From the NCBI GenBank assembly GCA_052148155.1, contig JBKQIY010000226.1, positions 1-34,681 on the forward strand: a stretch of DNA of 34,681 nt. The letters are read 5' to 3'. The notes beneath the pieces are model-generated. The model did no database searches. It was not told where the DNA came from and saw nothing but the letters and a program-made list of their open reading frames with translations. This document shows positions 15,753 to 24,224 of the stretch, one piece after another. Within the stretch, counting starts at the first letter, position 1. Every line of letters starts with the position of its first letter. The DNA is from JBBQER01 sp052148155 (lineage in GTDB: Bacteria > Actinomycetota > Acidimicrobiia > IMCC26256 > PALSA-610). The position numbers and the translations under genes were made by a program.

Positions 15753-17507
15753 GTGAGCACGCCGACCGCCGCCGACCGCCGCCGTGCCGGCTTCCGGTTG
15801 ATTCTCGAAACGGTGCGCGCTCGGCGCCGTCACCTGCTGTTCGCCCTGTCGGGCGCGAGTCTGTACACGGCGGTGGTGCTCGCGACCCCGCTCGTCGCCG
15901 GCGCGGTGATCGACACCGTGATCACACACCACCACCCCGGCCGGTTGCGCGGCTACGTCATGATGTTGCTCGCGCTCGCAGTCTTGCGCGCCGCGTCGGG
16001 CGCGCTGCGCAAGTATCAGGCCACCAAAGGCCCGGCGCACATGTCGAACGACCTGCGCCGACGTCTGTACGACCACTTCCAGCGCTTGTCGTTCTCGTTC
16101 CATGACCGCATGGGCGCCGGACAACTGATGGCCCGGGCTTCCACCGACGTGACCGCGGTCGAGCAGGTGCTCAATCCTTTGCCGTGGGGCATCCAATCGT
16201 GCGCGATGTTCGTGTTCGGCGTGTTGCTGCTCCTGTTCGTGCAGCCGCTGCTCGCGAGCGCGGTCGCGGTCGTCGTGGCGATCGGCATCGCGTGTGCGCT
16301 GCGACGCGCCACCTCGCTGTATCCGGCGTCGTTGCACGTGCAAGAGCGGCTCGGCGAATGGTCGGAGTTCGTCGAGCAGCAGGTGCAGGGCATCCGCGTC
16401 GTGAAAGGCCACGGGTTCGAGCGCCAGTTCCAACACGACGGCGCCGATCTCGCCGCGAACTCGCGCGACGCAGGCATCACGCTGTCGGTGGCCCGTGCGA
16501 CCTTCCAGGCCGCGCTGATCGCCGGACCGGGCTGCGCGTTCGTCGTGGTGGTAGGGCTCGGCGCATGGCTCGGCGCGACCGGCCGCATCTCGCCGGGCCA
16601 CCTGCTGGCATTCCTGCAGTACCTGGCGATCCTGGTGGCGCCGGTCACGGTCGGCGCCGAGTTCTTGTCGCAGTGGCCGCAGGCATCTGCGGCCGCGGCC
16701 CGCATCGCGGAGGTGCTCGCCGCCGAGCCCGACGTCGCCGAGCCCGCCAACGCACGCCCACTTCGTCCCGGCGGCGGCGCGGTGCGCTTCGAGCACGTGA
16801 CGTTCGCCTACGCCGCCGGCCGGCCCGTACTGGCCGACCTCGACCTCGACATCGCCGCGGGGTCGTGCGTCGCGCTGGTCGGCGCCGCCGGAGCGGGAAA
16901 GACAACGGCGGCGTTCTTGACGTGCCGGTTTTACGACCCGTCGAGCGGCGTCGTGCTGCTCGACGACCAGCCGGTCAACGAGATCCATCTCGCGGACCTC
17001 CGACGGGCCGTCTCGATCGTGTTCGAGGACACCGTGGTGTTCACGGCCACCATCCGGGAGAACCTCCGCGTCGGAAGCCCGGACGCATCCGACCACCAGA
17101 TCGAGCACGCGGCTCGCCTGTCCGAGGCCGACGAGTTCATCCGGGCGCTCCCGTACGGCTACGACACCGTCGTCGGGCCGCAGGGCTATTCCCTGTCGGG
17201 CGGACAACGACAACGACTCGCCATCGCGCGGGCGATCCTGCGCGACGCACGGCTGCTGATCCTCGATGACGCCCTGAGCGCGGTCGATCCGCCGACCGAG
17301 GCCGCGATCCGACGCGGACTTCTCGAAGCGATGAAAGGTCGAACCACGCTGGTGATCGCGCACCGCATCGAGACGATCAGCCTCGCCGACCGAGTGGTCC
17401 TCCTCGACGCCGGGCGCGTCGTCGCCGACGGCACCCACGAGGAACTGTTGAAGATCCCGGCGTACCGTCATGCGCTCGCGATCGACGAGCGGGCGGTCGC
17501 ACCGTGA
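15753..17507 (+). CDS. ABC exporter half-transporter, permease-ATPase fusion with degenerate catalytic site
   Basis: The 584-aa product has an N-terminal six-helix exporter domain (about 25-320) and a C-terminal ATPase. Walker A is GAAGAGKT at 377-384, the signature LSGGQ is at 481-485 and Walker B ends in D505. The next residue, D506, replaces the catalytic glutamate. An H-loop (IAHR) follows. This subunit therefore carries the non-hydrolysing Walker B of a heterodimeric exporter. The GTG start has a GAGAGG ribosome binding site. The stop overlaps the start of the second subunit by 4 bp (GTGA). Likely substrates are drugs, lipids or peptides; sequence alone does not decide. Confidence 0.95.
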   Translation: MSTPTAADRRRAGFRLILETVRARRRHLLFALSGASLYTAVVLATPLVAGAVIDTVITHHHPGRLRGYVMMLLALAVLRAASGALRKYQATKGPAHMSNDLRRRLYDHFQRLSFSFHDRMGAGQLMARASTDVTAVEQVLNPLPWGIQSCAMFVFGVLLLLFVQPLLASAVAVVVAIGIACALRRATSLYPASLHVQERLGEWSEFVEQQVQGIRVVKGHGFERQFQHDGADLAANSRDAGITLSVARATFQAALIAGPGCAFVVVVGLGAWLGATGRISPGHLLAFLQYLAILVAPVTVGAEFLSQWPQASAAAARIAEVLAAEPDVAEPANARPLRPGGGAVRFEHVTFAYAAGRPVLADLDLDIAAGSCVALVGAAGAGKTTAAFLTCRFYDPSSGVVLLDDQPVNEIHLADLRRAVSIVFEDTVVFTATIRENLRVGSPDASDHQIEHAARLSEADEFIRALPYGYDTVVGPQGYSLSGGQRQRLAIARAILRDARLLILDDALSAVDPPTEAAIRRGLLEAMKGRTTLVIAHRIETISLADRVVLLDAGRVVADGTHEELLKIPAYRHALAIDERAVAP

Positions 17508-19267
17508 GCACCGTCGAACGGCCCCCGCGGGTCCCGCTGCGACGGCTCGCGGCCGACTTCCGGCCGTTCGCGGGTCCGGGGTCTGTCGCGCTCGTCGGTG
17601 TCGTCATCGGTGTCGTGTGCCAGGTCGCGATGCCGCTCGTGGTCTCCGTGGCGATCGACAGCGGCATCAAAGACAAATCGACGGGCACGATCGCCTGGTG
17701 CGTCGCGGTCGGCCTCGTGCTCGTTGTCGGCGTGGTAGCCGGCTCGTACGTCGAGTTGCGGTGGATGGGACAGTTCGGCGAACGGTACCTGGCCGACCTG
17801 CGCCGCCGGTTACTCGCGCATCTCCATGCGCTCGACCTCGACTACTTCTCGCGTGAACCGTCGGGCCGGGTGGTCGCGCGGCTGACCTCCGACGTGGAAG
17901 GCCTCCAGGAATTCTTGCAGCAAGGCCTGTCGCTGCTGCTGCGCGGCATCCTGTTGGTCGTCCTCACGACCGTCGTGATGTTCACCCAGTCGGTACAGCT
18001 TGCCCTGGCAACGCTCGCGATCCTGCCGGTGCTCGCGATCGCCGGCCGGTGGTACCGACCACGGGCCTACGACGTGCAGATGGGCTATCGGGAATCGATG
18101 GCCGAGTTACTGAACCACGTGAACGAGGCGTTGATCGGCATGCGGGTCGTGCAGGCCTACCGCAACGAGACACCACAACGACGAGCGTTCGCAGGCGTGA
18201 ACGACGCGACGTACGCGTCGCGGCGACTGAGCGGCAGCATCACCGCCCGTTTCTACGCCGTCGTCGAGTTCATGAACCCAGTCGCGCTCGCGATCATCAT
18301 CGGCTACGGCGCCGTACTCGCGAATCGCAACGAAGTACAGGTCGGAACCGTCATCGCGTTCACGCTGCTGCTCACCCGCTTGTTCGAACCCATCGAACAG
18401 TTCATCGAGCTCACATCGTTGCTGCAGACCGCGAGCGCAGCCTTCAGCCGCACGTTCGACTTCCTCGGACGCGCACCCGCGCTGGTCGACGAGCCCGACG
18501 CCGCGGCCTTCGAACGCGGTGCCGGCCGCATCGAGGTCGTCGACGTCACCTTCCGCTACCGCGACGACGCGCCGGCTGCGGTGGCCGGGCTCGAGTTGGA
18601 CATTGCGCCCGGCGAACGCATCGCGGTGGTCGGCACGAGCGGCGCGGGCAAGTCGACGCTCGCCAAGCTGATCGGCCGTTTCTACGACCCCACCCAAGGT
18701 TCGATTCGTATCGACGGACAAGACCTGCGCCACGTGCAATCGCCGTCGCTGCGGCGTCACGTCGTGGTCGTGCCCCAGGAAGGATTCCTCTTCGACGGCA
18801 CCATCGCGAGCAACATCGCCCTCGGCCGGCCGGGAGCGACCCACGCCGATGTCGAACGGGCATGCCGCGAGGTCGGCTTCGGTGACGCGATCGACAAGAT
18901 CCCCGGCGGCCTCGACGCGAGAGTCGCCAACCGGGGCCTCACGCTCTCGTCAGGTCAGCGCCAGCTCGTCGCGCTTGCCCGCGCGTTCCTGGCGAACCCG
19001 GCGGTGCTCGTGCTCGACGAAGCAACATCGAACCTCGACCCGGCCACCGACGCGGTGGTCGAGCAGGCGCTGGGCCGACTGCTCGCGGACCGCACCGCGA
19101 TCGTGATCGCACACCGCGTGCCGACCGCGTGTCGCGCCGGGCGTGTGGTCGTGCTCGAGCACGGTCGGATCGTCGAGCAGGGTTCGCCCGCCACCCTGGT
19201 GGAAGCCGACGGCGCGTTCGCGCGGTGGGTCCGCGCCGCGCTGGCGTCGGTCACAATGGACGCATGA
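17504..19267 (+). CDS. ABC exporter half-transporter, catalytically competent partner subunit
   Basis: The 587-aa product has the same layout as its neighbour and aligns with it residue for residue in the ATPase: Walker A GTSGAGKS at 377-384 and Walker B LDE with E506. The signature is LSSGQ at 481-485 instead of LSGGQ. In a heterodimer, this altered signature would pair with the D506 site of the first subunit, so one composite ATP site is degenerate and the other intact. This is the pattern of TM287/288, BmrCD and LmrCD. The start is GTG in a 4-bp overlap. The stop in turn overlaps the next gene's ATG. Confidence 0.95.
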   Translation: MSTVERPPRVPLRRLAADFRPFAGPGSVALVGVVIGVVCQVAMPLVVSVAIDSGIKDKSTGTIAWCVAVGLVLVVGVVAGSYVELRWMGQFGERYLADLRRRLLAHLHALDLDYFSREPSGRVVARLTSDVEGLQEFLQQGLSLLLRGILLVVLTTVVMFTQSVQLALATLAILPVLAIAGRWYRPRAYDVQMGYRESMAELLNHVNEALIGMRVVQAYRNETPQRRAFAGVNDATYASRRLSGSITARFYAVVEFMNPVALAIIIGYGAVLANRNEVQVGTVIAFTLLLTRLFEPIEQFIELTSLLQTASAAFSRTFDFLGRAPALVDEPDAAAFERGAGRIEVVDVTFRYRDDAPAAVAGLELDIAPGERIAVVGTSGAGKSTLAKLIGRFYDPTQGSIRIDGQDLRHVQSPSLRRHVVVVPQEGFLFDGTIASNIALGRPGATHADVERACREVGFGDAIDKIPGGLDARVANRGLTLSSGQRQLVALARAFLANPAVLVLDEATSNLDPATDAVVEQALGRLLADRTAIVIAHRVPTACRAGRVVVLEHGRIVEQGSPATLVEADGAFARWVRAALASVTMDA

Positions 19268-19602
19268 CCGGACCGACACCGACGCCCGAGCCACCGTATT
19301 ACGTGGTGATCTTCACGTCCGTGCGAGATGAGCAGCCCGACGACGGCTACTCGGACACGGCCGATCGGATGTTCGAGCTGGCCAGCAAACAGCCCGGATT
19401 CCTCGGGTACGACACGGCCTACTCGGACGGTCTGGGTATCACCGTGTCCTATTGGCAGACCGAGTCCGCCATCGCCGCGTGGAAGGCCGACCAGGAGCAT
19501 CTGGTCGCGCAGCGCCACGGCCGCCAACGCTGGTATCAGTCGTTCGAGATGCGGATCGCCCGTGTCGAACGGGCGTACACGTTCCAGCGATCGACGCCAT
19601 GA
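19264..19602 (+). CDS. Antibiotic biosynthesis monooxygenase (ABM)-domain protein
   Basis: The 112-aa product is a single ferredoxin-like dimeric alpha-beta barrel domain. It begins with YVVIFTSVRDE and contains QPGFLGYDTAYSDGLGITVSYWQTESAIAAWK, in two pieces the usual core of the ABM/DUF4188-like family, including the conserved SYW and AIAAWK positions. Members are small cofactor-free or heme-related oxygenases or simple binding proteins, so the reaction is unknown. It is translationally coupled to the ABC subunit before it and the acetyltransferase after it (ATGA overlaps on both sides), which suggests a role in the same detoxification or export unit. Confidence 0.87.
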   Translation: MTGPTPTPEPPYYVVIFTSVRDEQPDDGYSDTADRMFELASKQPGFLGYDTAYSDGLGITVSYWQTESAIAAWKADQEHLVAQRHGRQRWYQSFEMRIARVERAYTFQRSTP

Positions 19603-20153
19603 CCATCGCGCCACCGACGCGCCTGAAGCTCGGTGACGACCTTGTCTTGCGGCTGCTTCGGGTCAGCGACGCCCGAACGGTGGCGCATTCGGTCCGCGAA
19701 AGCCTCGAACATCTCACGCCGTGGATGCCGTGGGCCAACGAGGAGTCCACCCGCGAATCGTTTCAACGGCAACGGCTGAGGGGCGCGAAACACAAGGCGG
19801 CGCTGGGCGACGAGTGGCAATACGGCCTGTTCCCGAGCGACGAGTCGTCCCTCGTGGGTGCGTTCGGATTGATGGCGCGCAAATGGCCGGCCGCGATCGA
19901 GATCGGCTACTGGGTGCACGTCGACCAGATCGGTCGCGGCTTCGCGTCGCGGGCGAGCCGCGCCCTTACCAACGCGGCACTGGCGCTCGACCGCATCACG
20001 ACAGTGTGTATCCGCTGCGACGAGGCCAACCTGCGAAGCGCGGCCGTCCCGCGGGCGCTCGGCTTCACCCTCGTACGCACCGAATCGCGTGCTCCGGAAG
20101 CGCCCGGCGAAATCGGTCAGCTCATGATCTGGGAACGCACCGAACCCTGCTGA
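19599..20153 (+). CDS. GNAT family N-acetyltransferase, RimJ/RimL type
   Basis: The 184-aa product has the RimJ/RimL layout. LTPWMPWA lies at 39-46, the central strand EIGYWVH at 101-107 and the acetyl-CoA loop QIGRGFAS at 110-117. A late ANLRSAAVPRALGF block is typical of this branch. It should transfer an acetyl group to an amine of a protein N-terminus or a small molecule. The ATG overlaps the stop of the ABM gene by 4 bp. As the last gene of the exporter operon it could modify the exported compound, but this is inferred from position only. Confidence 0.9.
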   Translation: MTIAPPTRLKLGDDLVLRLLRVSDARTVAHSVRESLEHLTPWMPWANEESTRESFQRQRLRGAKHKAALGDEWQYGLFPSDESSLVGAFGLMARKWPAAIEIGYWVHVDQIGRGFASRASRALTNAALALDRITTVCIRCDEANLRSAAVPRALGFTLVRTESRAPEAPGEIGQLMIWERTEPC

Positions 20154-20225
20154 CCCGGCGCTGACCTCGGCGCCCGCGTCCCGGATCGTCGGCCGCGGCG
20201 ATCGGCCGTGCGGATCTGCGCTGCA

Positions 20226-21197
20226 TCACGGTCCGCGGAGCGCGCCCTCGATGCGGTCCATCGTCGGCGGGTCGAGCCGTTCCATCACGTCGAGCGCGAC
20301 AAGATTTTCGCGCAACTGCTCGACCCGGCTGGCGCCGGTGATGACCGAAGACACCCGCGGGTTCTTCGCGCACCAGGCGAGGGACATCTGAGCCAGCGTG
20401 CAATCGAGATCGGCCGCGACGGCCTGCAGACGGCGGACCCGGTCCTTGGTCTTGTCGTTGTTCATCGAGTAGTGCAACCACTCGTAACCGGGGAGCGAAC
20501 CGCGGCTGCCGGCCGGGATGCCGTCCAGGTACTTGCCGGTCAGCACGCCCGACGCCAGCGGGCTATACGTCGTGAGCCCGAGCCCGATGTCTTCATAAAG
20601 ACGCAGGTATTCGAACTCCACTCGCCCGCGGGCCAGCAGGTTGTACTGCGGCTGTTCCATCACCGGTTTATGCAGGTGATGTTTGTCGGCGATGTGCCAG
20701 GCGGCGCGTATCTCGTCGGCGGTCCACTCCGACGTGCCCCAGTAGTGGGCCCGTCCGCTGGCCACAATGTCGGACATCGCCCACACCGTCTCCTCGATCG
20801 GCGTGTGCGGATCGGCGCGGTGACAATACAGCAGGTCGACGAAGTCCAAACCGAGCCGCTCGAGTGAACCGTCGATCGCCTGCATCAGGTATTTGCGGTT
20901 CAACGTGTCCTTCATGTTGGGAACGTCGTGCAGCCCCCAGAAAACCTTCGTGGAGATCACGTACGAGTGGCGCGCCCAGCCGAGCTTGGCGATCGCGCTG
21001 CCCATGATCCGCTCCGACTCGCCCTCGGCGTAGGACTCCGCGTTGTCGAAGAAGTTGACGCCCGCCTCATAGGCCGCCTGCAAACAATCGGTCGCCTCCG
21101 CGATGCCAATCTGTTCGCCGAAAGACACCCACGATCCGAGCGACAGGACGCTGACCTGCAGTCCGGCCGGACCGAGCCGGCGATATTCCATAGTCAT
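20226..21197 (-). CDS. Aldo/keto reductase, potassium-channel beta-subunit-like branch
   Basis: The 323-aa NADPH-dependent TIM-barrel reductase has the full catalytic tetrad: D51 and Y56 in FFDNAESYAEG, K84 in ISTKVFWG and H126 in LYCHRADP. The spacing and the YSPLASGVLTGKY block near residue 220 place it in the Kv-beta/YghZ-like branch. It reduces aldehydes or ketones of unknown identity. The ATG overlaps the stop of the upstream LEH-like gene (ATGA), so the two are translated as a unit. Confidence 0.94.
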   Translation of the reverse strand: MTMEYRRLGPAGLQVSVLSLGSWVSFGEQIGIAEATDCLQAAYEAGVNFFDNAESYAEGESERIMGSAIAKLGWARHSYVISTKVFWGLHDVPNMKDTLNRKYLMQAIDGSLERLGLDFVDLLYCHRADPHTPIEETVWAMSDIVASGRAHYWGTSEWTADEIRAAWHIADKHHLHKPVMEQPQYNLLARGRVEFEYLRLYEDIGLGLTTYSPLASGVLTGKYLDGIPAGSRGSLPGYEWLHYSMNNDKTKDRVRRLQAVAADLDCTLAQMSLAWCAKNPRVSSVITGASRVEQLRENLVALDVMERLDPPTMDRIEGALRGP

Positions 21198-21580
21198 GCA
21201 CTCGCTCCCTGCAGTTGCGACATGTATTGGTTGAGATCGAAATAGTCGCGCCAGGCGACAATCTTTCCGTCCTTCACTTCGAACGTACCCATCACGGGCA
21301 GCTCGATGGTGGCGTTCGGCAGAACGAAGACGTCGACCCGCTCGGTCAGCACGACGTCGCCGTTGGCGACGATGTTGCGGACACGGAATTCGACACGTTC
21401 CGCGGGTGTCACGAACATGTTGAGCAGTCCGAGGATCGCTTCGCGGCCGACCGCAGGGTCGACCGGTATGTTGTGGTAGACGGCGTCGTCAGCGAAATAT
21501 TCGACGAGCTCGTTCGGCGGGGCACCCCTGCCGAACGCCGAACAGAACTCGAGCACGAGGCCAGCTGCGTCGTTGGTCAT
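21194..21580 (-). CDS. SnoaL/limonene-1,2-epoxide hydrolase-like protein
   Basis: The 128-aa product has the NTF2-like fold with LEH-type residues. AVYHNIPVDPAVGREAI is followed by ERVDVF and a final KIVAWRDYFDL, whose Arg-Asp pair resembles the acid-base pair of limonene-1,2-epoxide hydrolase. It may hydrate an epoxide or isomerise a ring compound. A longer version from 21640 is possible. I prefer 21580 because a TAACGT box ends 7 nt before this ATG and the extra residues do not look conserved. It is coupled to the aldo/keto reductase gene. Confidence 0.85.
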   Translation of the reverse strand: MTNDAAGLVLEFCSAFGRGAPPNELVEYFADDAVYHNIPVDPAVGREAILGLLNMFVTPAERVEFRVRNIVANGDVVLTERVDVFVLPNATIELPVMGTFEVKDGKIVAWRDYFDLNQYMSQLQGASA

Positions 21581-21587
21581 GGCGCCG

Positions 21588-21593
21588 ACGTTA
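21588..21593 (-). promoter_or_regulatory. Putative leaderless -10 box for the LEH-like gene
   Basis: TAACGT on the minus strand is followed by 7 nt and the ATG at 21580. This supports the shorter start of the gene. No Shine-Dalgarno sequence lies in the gap. Confidence 0.42.
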
Positions 21594-21621
21594 TATCCGA
21601 ACGTCTGCACCCGTATATCCG
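21592..21621. repeat. Direct repeat TATATCCG with 22-bp spacing in a divergent promoter region
   Basis: TATATCCG occurs at 21592-21599 and again at 21614-21621. The spacing of 22 bp is about two helical turns, so both copies face the same side of the DNA. They lie between the LEH-like and thioesterase genes, next to the predicted -10 box, and could bind a regulator as a direct-repeat pair. Confidence 0.4.
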
Positions 21622-21648
21622 CGGCGCTCAGTTCGGTCATCGGCCATC

Positions 21649-22554
21649 ATGTCGGGGATGGCGCCGACACCGTTCGAGCAGGCGACCGCGGTGCAGCCAC
21701 GGGGCGAGGCCGGCGCGTATCGCGCCCACATCGGCCAGGAGTGGAACTGCCCTGTCGTGCCCCACGGCGGTCTCGTCACCGCGACCGTGGTGCGGGCGAT
21801 GCTCGCAGAGCTCGACCGACCCGACCAGTCGTTGCGGAGCGTCACGACTGTCTTTGCGGCCCAGGTGATCGCCGGTCCGGTCGACGTCGACGTGACGGTC
21901 CTGCGACGCGGCCGTTCGATCTCCCAGGTCAGCGCGACCGCGCGGACGCCGGGTGCCGACGCCGGCCACGCGACCGTCGCGGTGTTCGGCGCCCCACGGG
22001 CCGGCTTCGAATTTACCGACACCACGGCGCCGGTGGTCCCACCGCCGCACGAGTGCCCGTCGTTTCGCGATCCGCTGCCGCCGGACGTCGACATCGTCGG
22101 CGACGTACACATGAACTTCTGGGAGCAGGTCGAGGGCCGGGCCGCGAGCGGACATCCGCCGTGGGAGCCGTACGTCCCGACCACGTCGGAACGTTCCGCC
22201 TGGTATCGATTCGACGAACCACCGATGCTCAGCGACGGCCGGCTCGATCCTCTCGCGGTCGTCACGATGTGCGACACGATGCCGGGCGCGGTCAGCGAGC
22301 GGATGGGCCGCCGCGATCACAGGTACCTCCCGCCCAGCTGCGACCTCACCGTGCACCTGTTCGACGACGCGCGCACCGAGTGGATCCTGGCGGTCAATCG
22401 GGCCCGCTACGCCGGTGATGGCTACGCGTCAACCGAGATGGAGATCTGGGACGCAAGCTGCGAACGCCTCGTCGCGTACGGGACGCAACAGATGTTCTTC
22501 GTGTTCCCCGAAGGTCCCCCACCGCTCGACGAGCGCGTCCCCCGCACGCGATAG
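21649..22554 (+). CDS. Acyl-CoA thioesterase family protein, double hotdog fold
   Basis: The 301-aa product has two hotdog-like halves, as in the TesB/thioesterase-like superfamily (4HBT_3 type). The first half contains VPHGGLVTATVVRAM, where a glycine-rich turn leads into the long hotdog helix, and VTVLRRGRSISQVSA. The second has LSDGRLDPLAVVTMCDTM and a C-terminal hydrophobic strand QQMFFVFPEG. It should hydrolyse acyl-CoA esters, in line with the acyl-CoA dehydrogenases elsewhere in the window. An internal ATG at 21658 is a possible alternative start. It is divergent from the LEH-like operon. Confidence 0.87.
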   Translation: MSGMAPTPFEQATAVQPRGEAGAYRAHIGQEWNCPVVPHGGLVTATVVRAMLAELDRPDQSLRSVTTVFAAQVIAGPVDVDVTVLRRGRSISQVSATARTPGADAGHATVAVFGAPRAGFEFTDTTAPVVPPPHECPSFRDPLPPDVDIVGDVHMNFWEQVEGRAASGHPPWEPYVPTTSERSAWYRFDEPPMLSDGRLDPLAVVTMCDTMPGAVSERMGRRDHRYLPPSCDLTVHLFDDARTEWILAVNRARYAGDGYASTEMEIWDASCERLVAYGTQQMFFVFPEGPPPLDERVPRTR

Positions 22555-22931
22555 CGCACGCCGACGTCGGCGTCGGCACTGCCCTGGATCATCGTGGTCG
22601 AACCTGAGCTCGTCGGCCCACGCGCGGTGCGGTCACGGAACAGACGCCGCTCATCGGTCCGGCCCAACCTGACGGCCGCGTGATCCCGACGCGCCGCGGC
22701 TAGCAGACAAAAAAGTTCGACACGAGACCCGCTACGGCGGTGCGCAGACGGGCGAACGCGACGACAACGGGCCTCGCGACGGGACGGTCGTGTCGTTCGC
22801 GAACGGCGCGTCCCCGCCGAGGCGTTGACCATCGCGGAGCGAAGGTATGTCCCACGACGAGGCGTCGGCCCCGAAGCCGCTGACTCGCGCGACGGGCGAC
22901 GCAACAGTCGGCGGGACTGAAGCGCTGACCT
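22555..22931. other. Gene-poor stretch between thioesterase and basic-protein genes
   Basis: About 375 bp without a convincing gene. Open frames here give arginine- and serine-rich translations without motifs, and third-position base use does not favour one frame. There is no tRNA, repeat array or insertion-sequence end. It may be decayed coding sequence, but I see no recognisable remnant. Confidence 0.5.
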
Positions 22932-23408
22932 TCAGCCGCGGGTTCGGGCGAGTCCGGCCTTTTTGAGTACGTCGGCGGGAACGCCGGCGTCGCGCCATGC
23001 GCCGTATCCGATGCCTCTGTTCTCACCGAACTGCTTGGCAATCTTCACGAACGCGGCCTCGAGACGTTTGAGATCACCCGTACCCGACGCCGCATGCATG
23101 TCTGCGAGACGGGTTTCAAGGTCACGAACCGCTTGCGCAGCCACGACTTTGTTGACGCCTTTCGCTGACTTCGCATTTGCGTGTGCTGCGACCAGGCGCC
23201 GCTCGAGTGTCGCCTTCGTCACCTTGCGACCACGCCGTTTGGGCGTGTTCACGGCAGACAGGTATCGATCGACGGTGGCCGACATCGCGCGGCCCTCGGC
23301 CAGCGCCCGTTTGTGCGCCGCACTCATGATTCGCTGCGGCCGGCGCTTCGTCGCCTTCCGGCCACCCTTCGCGGCAGCCCGTTTCACGGCTTTTTTCGGG
23401 ATAGGCAT
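22932..23408 (-). CDS. Small basic actinobacterial protein of unknown function, possibly nucleic-acid binding
   Basis: The 158-aa product begins with a lysine/arginine-rich tail (MPIPKKAVKRAAAKGGRKATKRR). Next comes MSAAHKRALAEGR, a block I know from a widespread actinobacterial family, then a helical middle and the C-terminal module GIGYGAWRDAGVPADVLKKAGL. That last module also recurs in the family, usually as GISYxAWRxxGV. No function is established to my knowledge. The basic tail and the helix-turn-helix-like C-terminus suggest DNA or RNA binding. I chose the ATG at 23408 because the basic tail starts there. The upstream 60 bp are distinctly more AT-rich. The gene is isolated between two gene-poor stretches. 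Confidence 0.82.
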   Translation of the reverse strand: MPIPKKAVKRAAAKGGRKATKRRPQRIMSAAHKRALAEGRAMSATVDRYLSAVNTPKRRGRKVTKATLERRLVAAHANAKSAKGVNKVVAAQAVRDLETRLADMHAASGTGDLKRLEAAFVKIAKQFGENRGIGYGAWRDAGVPADVLKKAGLARTRG

Positions 23409-23759
23409 GTAAAGTCCGATTCTTCGGAAGACAAGAACTTGGAAAGAAGTTACAGCGACTCTGAACCAAGAGGCGAACTTGCACGAAGCGCGCCGCTGCG
23501 CTTTGCCGTGCTCTGATGCGACGCGCACGACTTGGGGACCGTCGCCGAGCGCACACCGCGTCGGTGCGCAGCTGGCTCGACGTCATACCGATGGTGTGGA
23601 CGGCGAGATCGGCGCGCAGCCGAGCGACGCGCCGGCGCGACGGTCGGCGTTGCGGGACGCGAACGTGTTGCGCTTCGTCACGACCCGGTGACGCTCGTCC
23701 CCCAGCCGTCCTGCGCCCGTGCGAGCGGTGGCTTCCTCACGCCGTGCAGGCAGAACGTC
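23409..23759. other. Gene-poor stretch upstream of the basic-protein gene
   Basis: About 350 bp. The first 60-70 bp next to the basic-protein start are AT-rich by the standard of the window. They contain two GAACTTG copies (23435 and 23475, 40 bp apart) and a small hairpin TCCGA-TTCT-TCGGA at about 23416-23429, so the promoter is probably there. The rest has only low-complexity open frames and nothing I can name. Confidence 0.45.
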
Positions 23760-24224
23760 TCAGTCGAGCACGACCGGCGGCTTCGGCAATCCTGCCGCTT
23801 CGCACATGAGGTAGTAGCCCTGCAGCACGAGGCCAGCGTCGATGACGCTCTCCACGTTGCCGTTCGCATCGAGGTTGAGATTGGCACCCCAGATCGCGAA
23901 GAACACGTCGGTGGGTTCGGTGTTGTCGTCGGGCACGACCAGTGTGTGCACTGATCCTGCCGGCTCGTACAGGAATGAGCCGGCACGGTTCACGAAATCG
24001 GATTCTTTGTACCGCCACGCTCCCGTCGAGGTGAACGCGTAGACCGGGCCGGTGTGCTTGTGTGTCTGAACCTGGTAGCCGGGCATGAAGCGGTTACGGA
24101 CGACCCACAGACCTTCGCGCTCTTTGATCTGGAGCACCTTGAGCAGCGAGCCGCCGCCGATGTCGACCCAGGGGAGCTCGTCGTCGGCCCGGTGGATCGC
24201 GGTGGGGATCTCGAGCATCGTCAT
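23760..24224 (-). CDS. Cupin protein similar to 2,4'-dihydroxyacetophenone dioxygenase
   Basis: The 154-aa product is a single cupin with motif 1 QTHKHTGPVYAF (H55, H57) and motif 2 FLYEPAGSVHTL (H93), the usual metal-binding histidines. The WRYKESDFVNRAGSF segment between them and the overall length match the DAD family. Those enzymes cleave a carbon-carbon bond in a hydroxyacetophenone side chain with oxygen. Many relatives are uncharacterised, so the substrate is open. It is the last gene of a four-gene operon, and its ATG overlaps the stop of the SCO6745-like gene by 4 bp. Confidence 0.85.
   Translation of the reverse strand: MTMLEIPTAIHRADDELPWVDIGGGSLLKVLQIKEREGLWVVRNRFMPGYQVQTHKHTGPVYAFTSTGAWRYKESDFVNRAGSFLYEPAGSVHTLVVPDDNTEPTDVFFAIWGANLNLDANGNVESVIDAGLVLQGYYLMCEAAGLPKPPVVLD

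Noticed and set aside
15696..17471. Long minus-strand open frame opposite the first ABC exporter gene
   Set aside because: Its translation is rich in Arg, Asp and His with no motif, while the plus strand encodes a complete ABC transporter.
20157..20174. Hairpin GGCGC-N8-GCGCC after the acetyltransferase gene, as a terminator of the exporter operon
   Set aside because: Short stem, loop of 8 and no T-tract. The position is suitable but the evidence is too weak.
22560..22571. Perfect 12-bp palindrome GCCGACGTCGGC after the thioesterase gene
   Set aside because: It has no loop, no T-tract and consists of a very common GC-rich word pattern, so I do not call an operator or terminator.
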